The notes beneath the pieces are model-generated. The model searched no databases and had not been told where the DNA came from. It saw only the letters and a list, made by a program, of their open reading frames with translations. The position numbers and the translations under genes were made by a program. DNA of 64,000 bases from Lachnospiraceae bacterium (GTDB lineage: Bacteria > Bacillota > Clostridia > Lachnospirales > Lachnospiraceae), in the NCBI GenBank assembly GCA_017634455.1, contig JAGBNK010000003.1:1-64000 (forward strand), written 5' to 3'. Shown here piece by piece: positions 17,907-27,419 of this stretch (position 1 is the stretch's first letter; every line of letters starts with the position of its first letter).

Positions 17907-17968
17907 AAATAATAGGAAATAGTTACAGATTTTCTATTATATTAAATTAAATTTGAAAGGAAAAACAA

Positions 17969-20089
17969 ATGGAACAGAAATATTTCAACGTTGCTGATAT
18001 TTTTGGCGAGAATGTGTTTAACGATTCAGTAATGAGGGAGCGTCTTCCAAAGAAGACATATCAGAAGTTAAAGGAGACAATTCGTGATGGTAAGGAATTG
18101 GATTTAGAGACTGCTGATGTTATCGCCCATGAGATGAAGGAGTGGGCGATTGAAAAAGGTGCTACACATTATAGTCACTGGTTTCAACCACTTACAGGAG
18201 TTACTGCTGAGAAACACGATTCGTTTATAACTGCTCCAATGAGCAATGGCAAAGTGCTTATGAGCTTCTCAGGAAAGGAATTGATCAAGGGTGAGCCTGA
18301 TGCATCTTCTTTCCCATCAGGAGGACTTAGAGCTACATTTGAGGCTAGAGGATATACAGCATGGGATTGTACATCTCCAGCATTTGTCAGACAGGATGCA
18401 GCTGGAGCTACACTTTGCATACCAACAGCGTTTTGCTCATACAGGGGAGAGGCATTGGATCAGAAAACTCCATTACTTCGCTCCATGGAAGCAATCTCGG
18501 AGCAATCTGTTAGATTGGTGAGATTGTTTGGTGATGAGACAACTACCAGAGTATTACCTTCTGTAGGTGTAGAGCAGGAATATTTCTTGGTTGATAGAGA
18601 TAAATATCTAGAGCGTAAGGACTTGATTTATACAGGACGTACATTGTTTGGAGCTATGCCTCCAAAGGGTCAGGAGATGGATGACCATTACTTCGGTGCT
18701 ATCCCTGAGCGTATTGAGGCATATATGCGCGATGTAAATATTGAATTGTGGAAGCTTGGTGTATCTGCCAAGACACAGCACAACGAGGTTGCACCGGCAC
18801 AGCACGAACTGGCTCCTATTTACGCTGAGTGTAATGTGGCTGTAGATCACAACCAGTTGATTATGGAGACTTTGAAGAAGGTTGCAGTAAGACATAATTT
18901 GCAGTGCCTCCTTCATGAGAAGCCTTTCAACGGGGTAAATGGTTCTGGTAAGCATGACAACTGGTCATTGGTTACTGATACAGGACATAATTTGTTGGAT
19001 CCAGGCAAGACATTGCACGAGAACCTACAGTTCCAGCTTGTTATTGCATGTATACTTGAAGCTGTAGATGAGCATGCTGATTTGCTTAGAGAATCTGCAG
19101 CAGATATTGGAAATGATCACAGACTTGGAGCTGACGAAGCACCACCAGCAATCATTTCTGTATTCCTTGGGGCTCAGCTTCAGGATGTGGTTGATCAGCT
19201 TATCAAGGATGGTGAGGCTACAAGCTCAATCAAGAGCACCAAGATGAAGACTGGCGTTGCTACATTGCCAGATTTCACCAAGGATGCTACAGATAGAAAT
19301 AGAACATCACCATTTGCCTTTACAGGAAATAAGTTCGAGTTCAGAATGGTTGGTTCACAGGATTCAGTTGGTGAGCCAAATGTAGTTCTTAATACAATTG
19401 TGGCAGAAGCATTTAAGAAGGCTTGTGACACATTGGAAGGAGCTGAGGATTTCGAGGCTGCTGTAAATGAATATGTAGCCAAGACATTGAAGGAACATGA
19501 GCGTATCATCTTCAATGGAAATGGATATTCTCAGGAATGGGTAGAGGAAGCTGAGAGAAGAGGCTTGCCAAATATTAAATCTATGGTTGAGTCTATCAGT
19601 GCTCTTACAACTGATAAGTCTATCAAGCTCTTTGAGGAGTTTGGAGTATTTACCAGAGATGAGCTTCAGTCTAGAGCAGAGATTGAGTATGTACAGTATG
19701 CCAAGGAAATCAATATTGAGGCTCGTACAATGATTGATTTGACTGTAAAGCAGATGATTCCTTCAATCATTGCATATGCTACAGAGCTTGGTAATTCTAT
19801 TAATACAATCAGAAGTGCCTGTGATGTGGCAGATGTAAGCACACAGCAGGATATGCTTATTGAAGTTTCAAATCTTTTGAAGGAAGCTAAGCAGGCGTTG
19901 CTTAAGTTGCAGGAGGTTACAGCTCATGCTACTACAATTGAGGATAGCAAGGAAAAGGCATTCTACTGTTACGAAAATGTAACTGTAGCTATGGATGCAG
20001 TTAGAGCTCCTATTGATAAGCTTGAGATGATTGTAGACAAAGAATACTGGCCAATGCCTTCATATGGCGATTTGATTTTTGAAGTGTAA
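17969..20089 (+). CDS. glnN: type III glutamine synthetase
   Basis: Large-form enzyme (706 residues, against about 450 for type I) that makes glutamine from glutamate, ammonia and ATP; common in Bacteroides and gut Clostridia. Visible are the GSIII N-terminal segment (DSVMRERLPKKTYQKL), GGLRATFEARGYTAWD, the metal/glutamate site VGVEQEYFLVD, NEVAPAQHELAPIY, and the ATP-binding HxNxS-type NGSGKHDNWSL. A long helical C-terminal domain follows. GAAAGG lies before the ATG. It is monocistronic and ends at a shared terminator with the convergent PBP gene. Confidence 0.96.
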   Translation: MEQKYFNVADIFGENVFNDSVMRERLPKKTYQKLKETIRDGKELDLETADVIAHEMKEWAIEKGATHYSHWFQPLTGVTAEKHDSFITAPMSNGKVLMSFSGKELIKGEPDASSFPSGGLRATFEARGYTAWDCTSPAFVRQDAAGATLCIPTAFCSYRGEALDQKTPLLRSMEAISEQSVRLVRLFGDETTTRVLPSVGVEQEYFLVDRDKYLERKDLIYTGRTLFGAMPPKGQEMDDHYFGAIPERIEAYMRDVNIELWKLGVSAKTQHNEVAPAQHELAPIYAECNVAVDHNQLIMETLKKVAVRHNLQCLLHEKPFNGVNGSGKHDNWSLVTDTGHNLLDPGKTLHENLQFQLVIACILEAVDEHADLLRESAADIGNDHRLGADEAPPAIISVFLGAQLQDVVDQLIKDGEATSSIKSTKMKTGVATLPDFTKDATDRNRTSPFAFTGNKFEFRMVGSQDSVGEPNVVLNTIVAEAFKKACDTLEGAEDFEAAVNEYVAKTLKEHERIIFNGNGYSQEWVEEAERRGLPNIKSMVESISALTTDKSIKLFEEFGVFTRDELQSRAEIEYVQYAKEINIEARTMIDLTVKQMIPSIIAYATELGNSINTIRSACDVADVSTQQDMLIEVSNLLKEAKQALLKLQEVTAHATTIEDSKEKAFYCYENVTVAMDAVRAPIDKLEMIVDKEYWPMPSYGDLIFEV

Positions 20090-20150
20090 TTATACATTGA
20101 TATAATTTCAATATAGCTGATTTGAGTTTTGAAGAACTTAAGAGTAAAAG

Positions 20151-20186
20151 AAAACCATCCAGATGATTTATCTGGATGGTTTTTTG
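20151..20186. terminator. terminator between glnN and the convergent PBP gene
   Basis: AACCATCCAGA (20153-20163) pairs perfectly with TCTGGATGGTT (20171-20181), with a T run to 20185 on the plus strand and an A-rich left flank that would serve the minus strand. Confidence 0.9.
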
Positions 20187-20213
20187 TGTCTCATAGAAAT
20201 GATATTATCTCCA

Positions 20214-22841
20214 TTACTCAGCAGGTGACTGAGTTGCAGGATCTGTAGTTGTGGCACCATCTCCTGTATTTTCTGGAGTTGTATTAGTTGGCACTTTATC
20301 AATTATTGATATAGAACCAGATGGTTGAGTAGTTGGAGCAGTAGGCATTGTTGTATGAGTGGTACATCTTTGATTTAAGAAATCCTCTGTCAACATAAAT
20401 GGTCCTTCTTCTGTTTCGGTTGAGCCCCCTACCAGAAATACTGATGAGGTGACAGATGGACAATATTCTGTTGATATAAGACCGGTCTCATTACATATGT
20501 TTACTCTCACGTGATGATCACACTGCTCAGTAGGCTCTGTGCCCTTAGCAAAGTATTCTTCGTAGATTGTAGAGCCTCTTGGATCGCAATCACATACGCC
20601 CTCTACTGGTAATTTACCTGATTCCCTACATACAGCAACTTTTACAATATCAGCACATCCTGGGAAGCTTGCGGGCTCTAAGTTCTCATGGACTCTAAGC
20701 ATTATAGCTCTCCACAGGTTCTTTGCGTATGCTGTGTAAGTTTGTTCTGAGTTATCATCATATCCACCCCATACACCGCAGGTGTAGTAAGGAGTGTAGG
20801 CAACGAATACAGTGTCGCGGTTCTTGGTTGTAGTTCCTGTCTTTCCGGCAACTGACATTCCAGGAATTCCGGCTCCGGAACCTGTTCCGGATGCAATTAC
20901 ATCTTCCATAGCATTGGTAAGTAACCAGGCGGTTGATTCCTTTAATACTTCTTTAGAAGTATTTTCGGTTGTTGACAGGATTACATTTCCACTATGATCC
21001 AGCACCTCTGTATATAATACAGGCTTGTTGTAATCTCCCTTGTTGGCGATGGTAGCATATGCTGCTGTTAGCTCCATATTTGTAACACCATTTGTGATAC
21101 CACCCAGGCAGAGGGACTGATTGTTATCCCCACTTTCCAATGTGCTTATTCCAAGGGCCTGTGCATATTCAAAACCTAATCCGGTACCGATGGCTGTCAG
21201 GTTTTTAACTGTTACAACATTTCGAGACATTCGGATTGCCTCACGGATATTCAGGAAACCTCTATATACATTATCATAGTTGTTAAGAGGTGTTCCGTTG
21301 GCATATGTCATAGGAGCATCATCCTGTACGGTTGCCAATGTCATTCCACCTGCATCCAGTGCCGCTGTATAACAAGCAATAACCTTGAAGCATGAACCAG
21401 GCTGGCGGGTAATATCTACTGCTCTGTTTAGTGTACGACTGCCAGTCTTGTCACCACGTCCGCCTACAAGAGCAACTACATGACCTGTTGTCTGATCCAT
21501 GATTGTAGCTGCAGCCTGTGGCTGTATGGTGAAATGTAATGTCTCTCCACCCTCAGCGATAGAGTCGCCTTCCTGCATGATTTCCTTTTTGTAAGCTTCA
21601 ATAGCTTCACGACATTCATCTTCGCTTTTGAAGTTGATATCGTAGTTAGGGTTACTTGCCAGGTAATAATTCATCATTGTAGTCTCACTGTAGTTCTCTG
21701 TAGAACCATCTGACTTCTTCACTGTCAGACGATATGAGAATGATGTGAGAGTATGATTGTCATAGTTGTCGCTATTATTTAACTCTTCCTCAGCAATCTG
21801 CTGAATAGCAGAATCCTGAGTTGATTTGATGGTCAAGCCGCCACTGTACAACATCTTGTTGGCTTCGCCTTCGGAATATCCGGCTTCCAACAAATCGTCA
21901 TATACTTCATCTGTAAGGGCATCCACGAAATAAGATGTGGATGAGTTGGCAACTGCATCATCATTTACCACCTGAATACGAGCATATACATCATCAGATA
22001 GAGCTTCTTCGTATTGGCTTTCGGTGATGAAATCCAAATCCAGCATTTTCTTCAAGACACGTTTGCGTCTGTCAGCATTTTTGTCTGGGTTGCTAATTGG
22101 ATTGTATTTGGTAGGATTCTGAGTGATACCTGCAATGGTTGCTGCCTCTGACAGAGTAAGCTCTGAAGCAGATTTGTTGAAGTATCTCTCGCTGGCCGCC
22201 TCAATTCCCAGGGTGTTTTGACCGAGGTTAATTGAGTTTAAGTAGTTCTCTAAGATTACATCCTTGGAAGTTACCTTTTCCAATTGTACAGCCAGATACT
22301 GTTCCTGAATCTTTCTGTTGATTCTGTCTTCCAAACTGTTCTCAGAAGTCCAGGTTGTGAAATAGTTGTTCTTGAGAAGCTGCTGTGTGATGGTGGAAGC
22401 ACCCTGGAGGGATTCTCCTCCGCTGGTAATACCAGTAAATACAGCTCTTATAATTCCTCGGACATCGATTCCGTTGTGATCGTAGAAACGTTCATCCTCA
22501 ATTGCAACAAAAGCATGTTGAACATCTTCTGGAATCTGATCCAAAGTAACATATGAACGGTTTGATCCAGAAGCTGCAAGAGTTTCTATTTCATTTCCGT
22601 CTTTATCCAATATGGTAGTTAGATATCCGGATGGAGTTATGTTAACTTCGGAGATGTCAGGACATCTTTTTATTAGATTTGAAGCATATAATCCAACGGC
22701 CAAAATGCCTATAGCTATTACACAAAGTACAACTACCAGTGCAGCCTTGAGCATGGTGATGGCATGTCTGTTGGCTTGCTTCGTTCGTTTGGAGGCAAGC
22801 TTGTCGCTTTCCTGTTTAACCTTCTTTTTGCCGTAATTCAT
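20214..22841 (-). CDS. class A penicillin-binding protein (bifunctional transglycosylase/transpeptidase)
   Basis: Polymerises and cross-links peptidoglycan at the outer membrane face. 875 residues: basic cytosolic N-terminus, one TM helix (about 31-54), GT51 glycosyltransferase with catalytic EDERFYDH (from Glu115) and GASTITQQLLKN (148-158), then the transpeptidase with SxxK as SCFK (Ser483-Lys486), SRN (539-541) and KTG (667-669). A Thr/Pro-rich tail of about 55 residues ends the protein, as in PBP1A-type proteins. AAGGAGA precedes the ATG. It is divergent from yigZ; an AT-rich 86-bp gap with TATAAT-like boxes on both strands lies between them. Confidence 0.95.
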   Translation of the reverse strand: MNYGKKKVKQESDKLASKRTKQANRHAITMLKAALVVVLCVIAIGILAVGLYASNLIKRCPDISEVNITPSGYLTTILDKDGNEIETLAASGSNRSYVTLDQIPEDVQHAFVAIEDERFYDHNGIDVRGIIRAVFTGITSGGESLQGASTITQQLLKNNYFTTWTSENSLEDRINRKIQEQYLAVQLEKVTSKDVILENYLNSINLGQNTLGIEAASERYFNKSASELTLSEAATIAGITQNPTKYNPISNPDKNADRRKRVLKKMLDLDFITESQYEEALSDDVYARIQVVNDDAVANSSTSYFVDALTDEVYDDLLEAGYSEGEANKMLYSGGLTIKSTQDSAIQQIAEEELNNSDNYDNHTLTSFSYRLTVKKSDGSTENYSETTMMNYYLASNPNYDINFKSEDECREAIEAYKKEIMQEGDSIAEGGETLHFTIQPQAAATIMDQTTGHVVALVGGRGDKTGSRTLNRAVDITRQPGSCFKVIACYTAALDAGGMTLATVQDDAPMTYANGTPLNNYDNVYRGFLNIREAIRMSRNVVTVKNLTAIGTGLGFEYAQALGISTLESGDNNQSLCLGGITNGVTNMELTAAYATIANKGDYNKPVLYTEVLDHSGNVILSTTENTSKEVLKESTAWLLTNAMEDVIASGTGSGAGIPGMSVAGKTGTTTKNRDTVFVAYTPYYTCGVWGGYDDNSEQTYTAYAKNLWRAIMLRVHENLEPASFPGCADIVKVAVCRESGKLPVEGVCDCDPRGSTIYEEYFAKGTEPTEQCDHHVRVNICNETGLISTEYCPSVTSSVFLVGGSTETEEGPFMLTEDFLNQRCTTHTTMPTAPTTQPSGSISIIDKVPTNTTPENTGDGATTTDPATQSPAE

Positions 22842-22927
22842 ATAGTTCTCCTTTGTTTACACAAATTCACTTTATTATATCAGAAAATTCCCTTATAATA
22901 AAGGACAAACTAGGTTGAGAGGGTGCC

Positions 22928-23575
22928 ATGGAAGACAGGTATATAGTATATAAAGACGGCGTAGGAGAGATAACTGAAAAAAAATCTCGCTTTATAGCAT
23001 CGGTGAAATCTGTGAAGTCTCAGGAGGAGGCTTTGGAGTTTATTGAAGGCAAGAAGAAGGAGTACTGGGATGCCAGACATAATTGTTTCGCTTATATTAT
23101 AGGAAATGAGAATGCAATTATGAGATGCAGCGATGATGGAGAACCTGCTCAGACTGCAGGACGTCCAATGCTTGATGTGCTCATTAACAAGGGTGTGTAC
23201 AATGTGGTGGTGGTAGTTACCAGATATTTCGGCGGCGTGCTTCTTGGAACTGGTGGATTGGTTCGAGCTTATCAGGGAGCTACTATTGCGGGGTTGGATA
23301 ATTGTATTCTAATGAAGAAATGTCAGGGTTATCAGGTGCAAATTACAACGGACTACAATGGCTATGGCAAGATTGAATACATTCTCAGAGAGAGAAATAT
23401 ACCAATGGGCCAGGTGGAATACTTGGACAATGTGAAGATAAACTTAGTTATCCCAGAAGATCAAATTGGATTTGTTGAGGCGGAAGTGGCGGATAAGACC
23501 AGTGGTTCAGCTACATTTGAAAAAGGTGATCTGGTAGAATATGGACTGGATGGAGATAATGTAATTCTCCTGTAA
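22928..23575 (+). CDS. yigZ: YigZ/IMPACT-family protein
   Basis: UPF0029-family protein of 215 residues. The N-terminal domain has EKKSRFIASVKSV, the RCSDDGEPAQTAGRP motif and RYFGGVLLGTGGLVRAY, which are diagnostic; a smaller C-terminal domain (DUF1949-like) follows from about 135. Eukaryotic IMPACT inhibits the Gcn2 kinase; the bacterial role is not established, though it is linked to translation. A GAGAGGGTG ribosome site precedes the ATG. Confidence 0.92.
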   Translation: MEDRYIVYKDGVGEITEKKSRFIASVKSVKSQEEALEFIEGKKKEYWDARHNCFAYIIGNENAIMRCSDDGEPAQTAGRPMLDVLINKGVYNVVVVVTRYFGGVLLGTGGLVRAYQGATIAGLDNCILMKKCQGYQVQITTDYNGYGKIEYILRERNIPMGQVEYLDNVKINLVIPEDQIGFVEAEVADKTSGSATFEKGDLVEYGLDGDNVILL

Positions 23576-23607
23576 ATAAAGCTTGCAAAAACTTTTTAAA
23601 AAAGTGC

Positions 23608-23636
23608 TTGATTTTTTGTGTGGCTTTCTATATAAT
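23608..23636 (+). promoter_or_regulatory. sigma-A promoter of tRNA-Gln
   Basis: TTGATT (23608-23613), 17 bases, TATAAT (23631-23636), 28 bases before the tRNA. Confidence 0.85.
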
Positions 23637-23664
23637 ATCTTTTGTTGACTGAACAACACGTCGA

Positions 23665-23736
23665 TGGCCCATCGCCAAATGGTAAGGCAACGGACTCTGA
23701 CTCCGTCATTTCAAGGTTCGAATCCTTGTGGGCCAG
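23665..23736 (+). tRNA. tRNA-Gln (anticodon CTG)
   Basis: All arms fold: acceptor TGGCCCA/TGGGCCA, D stem GCC/GGC, anticodon stem ACGGA/TCCGT with loop CTCTGAC (anticodon CTG, reading CAG), and T arm CAAGG/CCTTG with TTCGAAT. The discriminator is G and CCA is not encoded. It has its own promoter and terminator. Confidence 0.95.
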
Positions 23737-23741
23737 CTGAA

Positions 23742-23768
23742 GGAATCTCAGATGAGATTCCTTTTTTT
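23742..23768 (+). terminator. terminator of tRNA-Gln
   Basis: GGAATCTC (23742-23749) pairs with GAGATTCC (23754-23761), followed by seven T. Confidence 0.9.
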
Positions 23769-23829
23769 ATTTCCATATAAATCTGTGTCGTGTTAAAATG
23801 TATGCCATAGGGGAAGAAAGCAGGTAGAT

Positions 23830-24531
23830 ATGTATACATTTAAAAGTAGAGTGAGATTTAGTGAATGTGATTCAGATGGCAGATTGACAACAATTGGTTT
23901 AATTAATTATTTGCAGGATTGCTGTACTATGCAGGCTGAGGATTTGGATATTGGCATTTCCTATTTAAAAGAACAGGACTTGGGATGGTTCCTTACAAAC
24001 TGGGATATCTGTATTAATGATATGCCATCCATAGGTGAGGAAATATATGTTAGTACCTGGCCTTATAAATTCTCTGGATTTATAGGCTATAGAAATTTCA
24101 AGGTGGAAAATGCATCTGGAGATTTATTGGCATACGCAGATTCCCTGTGGGTTCTCATGAATCTTGAAAAACAAACTCCAAGCAGATTGCCTGATCTTAT
24201 GAAGGAGAGATATACTACAGATCCGGCTTTGGAAACTAATGATATGAAGCGCAAATTAAAGCCTACTGGTTCAGATAACATTGCTTTGGAGTTCAAGGTG
24301 GATAAGATGTATCTGGATACTAACTTCCATATGAACAACAGCTATTATGTCCAGGGAGCTATGGAGGCGGCAGGCGTCAAAGGCTATAGAGAAATCATAG
24401 TAGAGTACAAGAAATCAGCTCAGTATCAGGACTGTGTAAAATGTGCTGTGGGTCAGATAGACGGTGGTACTCAGGTGGACATGTTAAATGATGCTGGCGA
24501 TATATATGCAATAGTGCAGTTTAACAATTAG
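23830..24531 (+). CDS. acyl-ACP thioesterase
   Basis: Hot-dog-fold hydrolase (PF01643) releasing fatty acids from acyl carrier protein. The 233 residues form two hot-dog repeats. The first has RVRFSECDSDGRLTTIGLINYLQD (here quoted only as its ends; residues 7-30); the second has the catalytic pattern DxNxHxxN in LDTNFHMNNSYYV (about 160-172). It stands alone between the tRNA and cvfB, 71 bases ahead of the latter. Confidence 0.9.
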   Translation: MYTFKSRVRFSECDSDGRLTTIGLINYLQDCCTMQAEDLDIGISYLKEQDLGWFLTNWDICINDMPSIGEEIYVSTWPYKFSGFIGYRNFKVENASGDLLAYADSLWVLMNLEKQTPSRLPDLMKERYTTDPALETNDMKRKLKPTGSDNIALEFKVDKMYLDTNFHMNNSYYVQGAMEAAGVKGYREIIVEYKKSAQYQDCVKCAVGQIDGGTQVDMLNDAGDIYAIVQFNN

Positions 24532-24603
24532 TAAATAATTCCTTATATAATATAAGGGTTATGATACATATATTTATAATAGAAAGAACGAGGACGGATA
24601 GAC

Positions 24604-25440
24604 ATGATGAAATTAGGTGAGATTCAGACATTAAAGGTAGCTAAGAAAGTAGACTTTGGAGTATATCTTGTGGAGAATGCAGGAGATGACAAGACTGTGC
24701 TTTTGCCAAAGAAGCAGGTGCCTGCAGGTGTGTCCATAGGAGATTCTATATCAGTATTTCTTTATAAAGACTCCGATGATAGATTGATTGCAACAACTAC
24801 AATTCCTAAGTTGACTATGGGCCAATGTGGTGTACTGCAGGTAAAGGAAATATCCAAGATTGGAGCATTTCTTGACTGGGGTTTAGAGAAGGATTTGTTC
24901 CTGCCTTATAAGGAAATGTCCAGAAGAGTAAACGAGGGAGATGAGATACTGGTTCGACTCTATATTGACAAGAGCGACAGACTCTGTGCCAGCACCAAGC
25001 ATATTTATCCACTCCTTGAGAACAAATCTCCATACAAGGTTGGGGATGAAGTTGAAGGACGCATATATGAGTTTGGACATGACTTCGGTACCTTTGTGGC
25101 AGTAGATGATAAGTATTCTGCCATGATTCCAAAGCATGAGGATACTTCTAATTATCATTTGGGAGATATCCTGTCTATGGAAGTAACTGGTGTCAAGGCA
25201 GATGGTAAGCTGGATGTATCTCTTAGAAGCAAGGCTTACATTCAGATGGATACTGATGCGGAGCATGTGATGGACATAATAGATTCTTATGCAGGTGTGC
25301 TTCCATTTACAGAGAAGGCAACTCCTGAAATTATATTTAGAGAGACCGGTTTGTCCAAGGCAGCATTTAAAAGAGCTGTGGGTAGATTATATAAAGAACG
25401 CAGAATTACTATTAATGATGGAAAGATTCGCAAAAATTAG
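24604..25440 (+). CDS. cvfB: S1-domain RNA-binding protein, CvfB family
   Basis: 278 residues: three S1-like modules (about 1-65, 70-135, 143-213; the third ends in DGKLDVSLRSK) and a C-terminal winged helix (RETGLSKAAFKRAVGRLYKERR). CvfB of staphylococci binds RNA and affects virulence gene expression; here a general post-transcriptional role is inferred. Two consecutive ATG codons stand at the start. The 72-bp region in front contains a palindrome CCTTATATAATATAAGG. Confidence 0.9.
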   Translation: MMKLGEIQTLKVAKKVDFGVYLVENAGDDKTVLLPKKQVPAGVSIGDSISVFLYKDSDDRLIATTTIPKLTMGQCGVLQVKEISKIGAFLDWGLEKDLFLPYKEMSRRVNEGDEILVRLYIDKSDRLCASTKHIYPLLENKSPYKVGDEVEGRIYEFGHDFGTFVAVDDKYSAMIPKHEDTSNYHLGDILSMEVTGVKADGKLDVSLRSKAYIQMDTDAEHVMDIIDSYAGVLPFTEKATPEIIFRETGLSKAAFKRAVGRLYKERRITINDGKIRKN

Positions 25441-25509
25441 CTAGAATAAGTATGTTATAAATCAAATAGCTCAGACGGGATTATTGTCTGGGTAGGAAGT
25501 GAGGAAAAA

Positions 25510-25884
25510 ATGAAAAACGTAATCAAAACAGACAAGGCACCAGCAGCAATCGGACCATATTCTCAGGCTATTGAGGTAAATGGTATGGTATACACATCTG
25601 GAGTTATTCCAGTTGATCCAGCTACAGGAAATATTCCTGAGGGTTCAGTGGCACAGGCTGATCAGGCTTTCAAAAATATGTCAAATCTTTTGGAGGCAGC
25701 AGGCACAAGTATGGCAAATGTTGTGAAGACAACAGTGTTTATCAAGGAAATGAATGATTTTGCAGCAATCAACGAGGTGTATGCAAAATATTTTCCAGAG
25801 CCATATCCAAGCAGAAGTTGCGTTGAAGTAGCTCGTCTTCCAAAGGATGTAATGCTTGAAATTGAAGTTATTGCTACAAAGTAA
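25510..25884 (+). CDS. ridA: RidA-family enamine/imine deaminase
   Basis: 124-residue trimeric protein of the YjgF/YER057c/UK114 family that hydrolyses reactive 2-aminoacrylate formed by PLP enzymes. It has the N-terminal AIGPYSQA, VYTSGVIPVDP, and the C-terminal PSRSCVEVARLPKDVMLEIE with the key Arg and Glu. A GAGG ribosome site lies before the ATG. Confidence 0.95.
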   Translation: MKNVIKTDKAPAAIGPYSQAIEVNGMVYTSGVIPVDPATGNIPEGSVAQADQAFKNMSNLLEAAGTSMANVVKTTVFIKEMNDFAAINEVYAKYFPEPYPSRSCVEVARLPKDVMLEIEVIATK

Positions 25885-25915
25885 TAATTGGATGATAAGA
25901 TAATATTTATGAAAC

Positions 25916-25953
25916 ATAAAAATAGCGTAGCAGTATGGGGGTCTGCTACGCTA
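25916..25953 (-). terminator. terminator of yjfB (minus strand)
   Basis: TAGCGTAGCAG (25923-25933) pairs perfectly with CTGCTACGCTA (25943-25953). The A-rich sequence to its left gives a T tail only on the minus strand, so it ends the yjfB transcript; it may also slow transcription coming from ridA. Confidence 0.75.
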
Positions 25954-26000
25954 TAAGTCCAACTATAAGCTGTCGTGTCGAGAAGCTCGACTATAGGTAT

Positions 26001-26201
26001 TTATATGGTTAGGTCGATATTTCGACCGATGGAAGGGTTTACCAGAGTCTCCAGCGAAGGTGATGGCGCTGAATTAATAATTTCAGCCATTCCTTGACTT
26101 TGCATCTTCTGGGTATCAAGTGCTTTGTCAAGTACCGCTACGCCCACATCTTGTAAAGTCTGAGCTTGACTCATATTCATTGATAGTCTTGCGATATCCA
26201 T
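26001..26201 (-). CDS. YjfB-family putative motility protein
   Basis: 66 residues starting MDIARLSMNMSQAQTLQDVGVAVLDK, the typical start of the YjfB_motility family (PF14070), small proteins found in flagellated Firmicutes and of unknown biochemical role. AGGAGG sits upstream of the ATG. Two further inverted repeats (GTCGAG/CTCGAC around 25976 and GGTCGA/TCGACC around 26012) lie at its 3' end. With the chemotaxis receptor it supports a motile organism. Confidence 0.85.
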   Translation of the reverse strand: MDIARLSMNMSQAQTLQDVGVAVLDKALDTQKMQSQGMAEIINSAPSPSLETLVNPSIGRNIDLTI

Positions 26202-26312
26202 AACCTTATCCTCCTTTGCTCTGATTACATTGTCATTATGACACGGGGATTAGGACAAAACAAGGACAATTATATTGGAAATTTTCAAGATTATTTTATT
26301 TTTGAATTACAG

Positions 26313-26341
26313 TTGACAAAATGGTAAAAATGAATTATATT
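26313..26341 (+). promoter_or_regulatory. strong sigma-A promoter of trxB
   Basis: TTGACA (26313-26318, consensus), 17 bases, TATATT (26336-26341). A second possible -10, TATAAT, lies at 26375-26380. Confidence 0.8.
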
Positions 26342-26363
26342 GTACACAACTTAATTGTGTGCA
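26341..26363 (+). promoter_or_regulatory. inverted repeat over the trxB transcription start
   Basis: TGTACACAA (26341-26349) and TTGTGTGCA (26355-26363) form a 9-bp inverted repeat with one G-T pair, directly after the -10 box. The position fits a repressor operator. A T-rich stretch follows, so a short terminated transcript is an alternative reading. Confidence 0.5.
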
Positions 26364-26399
26364 ATATTTTTCTGTATAATTTTTTAGGAGGCGATATAT

Positions 26400-27302
26400 A
26401 TGTATGATGTAACTATAGTTGGAAGCGGTCCTGCTGGAATGGCAGCAGCAATTTATGCTAAGAGAGCAATGCTAGATACACTGGTAGTTGACAAGACATC
26501 TGTCAGCGGTGGCCAGATATTAAACACTTATGAAGTGGATAATTATCCTGGACTTCCAGAGATAACAGGTATGGATTTGGGCAAGAAGTTCAAAGATCAT
26601 GCTGTAAAACTTGGAGCAGAATTTACTAGAAATACAATTACTTCTATTGAGGACAAGGGTGAATACAAAATCCTTCATGGCAAGAAGGGTGATATTGAGA
26701 CCAAGACAGTTATACTTGCTATGGGAGCAAGCAATCGTCGACTTGGAGTTCCAGGAGAGGACGAGCTGGTTGGAATGGGAGTATCTTATTGTGCTACCTG
26801 TGATGGTGCTTTCTACAAGGACAAGGTTGCAGTTGTTGTAGGTGGCGGTGATGTGGCATTGGAGGATGCAATCTATTTGGCTAGAGGATGCAGTAAGGTA
26901 TATCTGGTTCATAGAAGAGATGAGTTCAGAGGCGCCAAGGTTTTGGCTGATGAAGTGAGAAATACTGCCAATATCGAGTTGGTTTTGGATTCTGTAGTTG
27001 ATAGAATCGTAGGAACCAATGGCGTAGAGTCAGTTGAAGTGTCCAATGTGAAGACTGGTGAGAAGAGAACCTTAGAAGTACAGGGTGTCTTTATTGCAGT
27101 TGGTACTCTCCCTCAGACAGACAAGATTGAAGGATTACCTGATATGGATGAGAGAGGTTACATTATCGCAGGGGAGGATGGAGTTACCAGCATCCCGGGC
27201 ATATTTGTGGCAGGAGATTGTAGAACCAAGCAGTTGCGCCAGGTTGTAACTGCAGCATCTGATGGAGCTAATTGCGTTGTCTCTGCTGAGAGATATCTGT
27301 AA
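26400..27302 (+). CDS. trxB: thioredoxin-disulfide reductase
   Basis: FAD/NAD(P)H flavoenzyme that keeps thioredoxin reduced. The 300 residues contain the FAD-binding GSGPAGMAAAIYA (8-20), the redox pair CATC (Cys131, Cys134), the second nucleotide motif GGGDVALEDA (148-157) and the terminal FAD contact GIFVAGDCRTKQLRQV. No thioredoxin gene is adjacent. A good AGGAGG precedes the ATG. Confidence 0.95.
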   Translation: MYDVTIVGSGPAGMAAAIYAKRAMLDTLVVDKTSVSGGQILNTYEVDNYPGLPEITGMDLGKKFKDHAVKLGAEFTRNTITSIEDKGEYKILHGKKGDIETKTVILAMGASNRRLGVPGEDELVGMGVSYCATCDGAFYKDKVAVVVGGGDVALEDAIYLARGCSKVYLVHRRDEFRGAKVLADEVRNTANIELVLDSVVDRIVGTNGVESVEVSNVKTGEKRTLEVQGVFIAVGTLPQTDKIEGLPDMDERGYIIAGEDGVTSIPGIFVAGDCRTKQLRQVVTAASDGANCVVSAERYL

Positions 27303-27339
27303 AATGTTATCCTGTTAAATATAATATATGACTATGTAC

Positions 27340-27376
27340 AAGGGCGCGGTCTCTATTGAGGCTGTCACCCTTTTTT
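27340..27376 (+). terminator. terminator of trxB
   Basis: AAGGG at 27340 and CCCTT at the right arm (27368-27372) enclose an imperfect inner stem; TTTTTT follows. The outer stem is short, so it is weaker than others here. Confidence 0.6.
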
Positions 27377-27419
27377 GCTATAATTCAATTTGAATAATTA
27401 TGTAAAATTTGGAGGGAAT

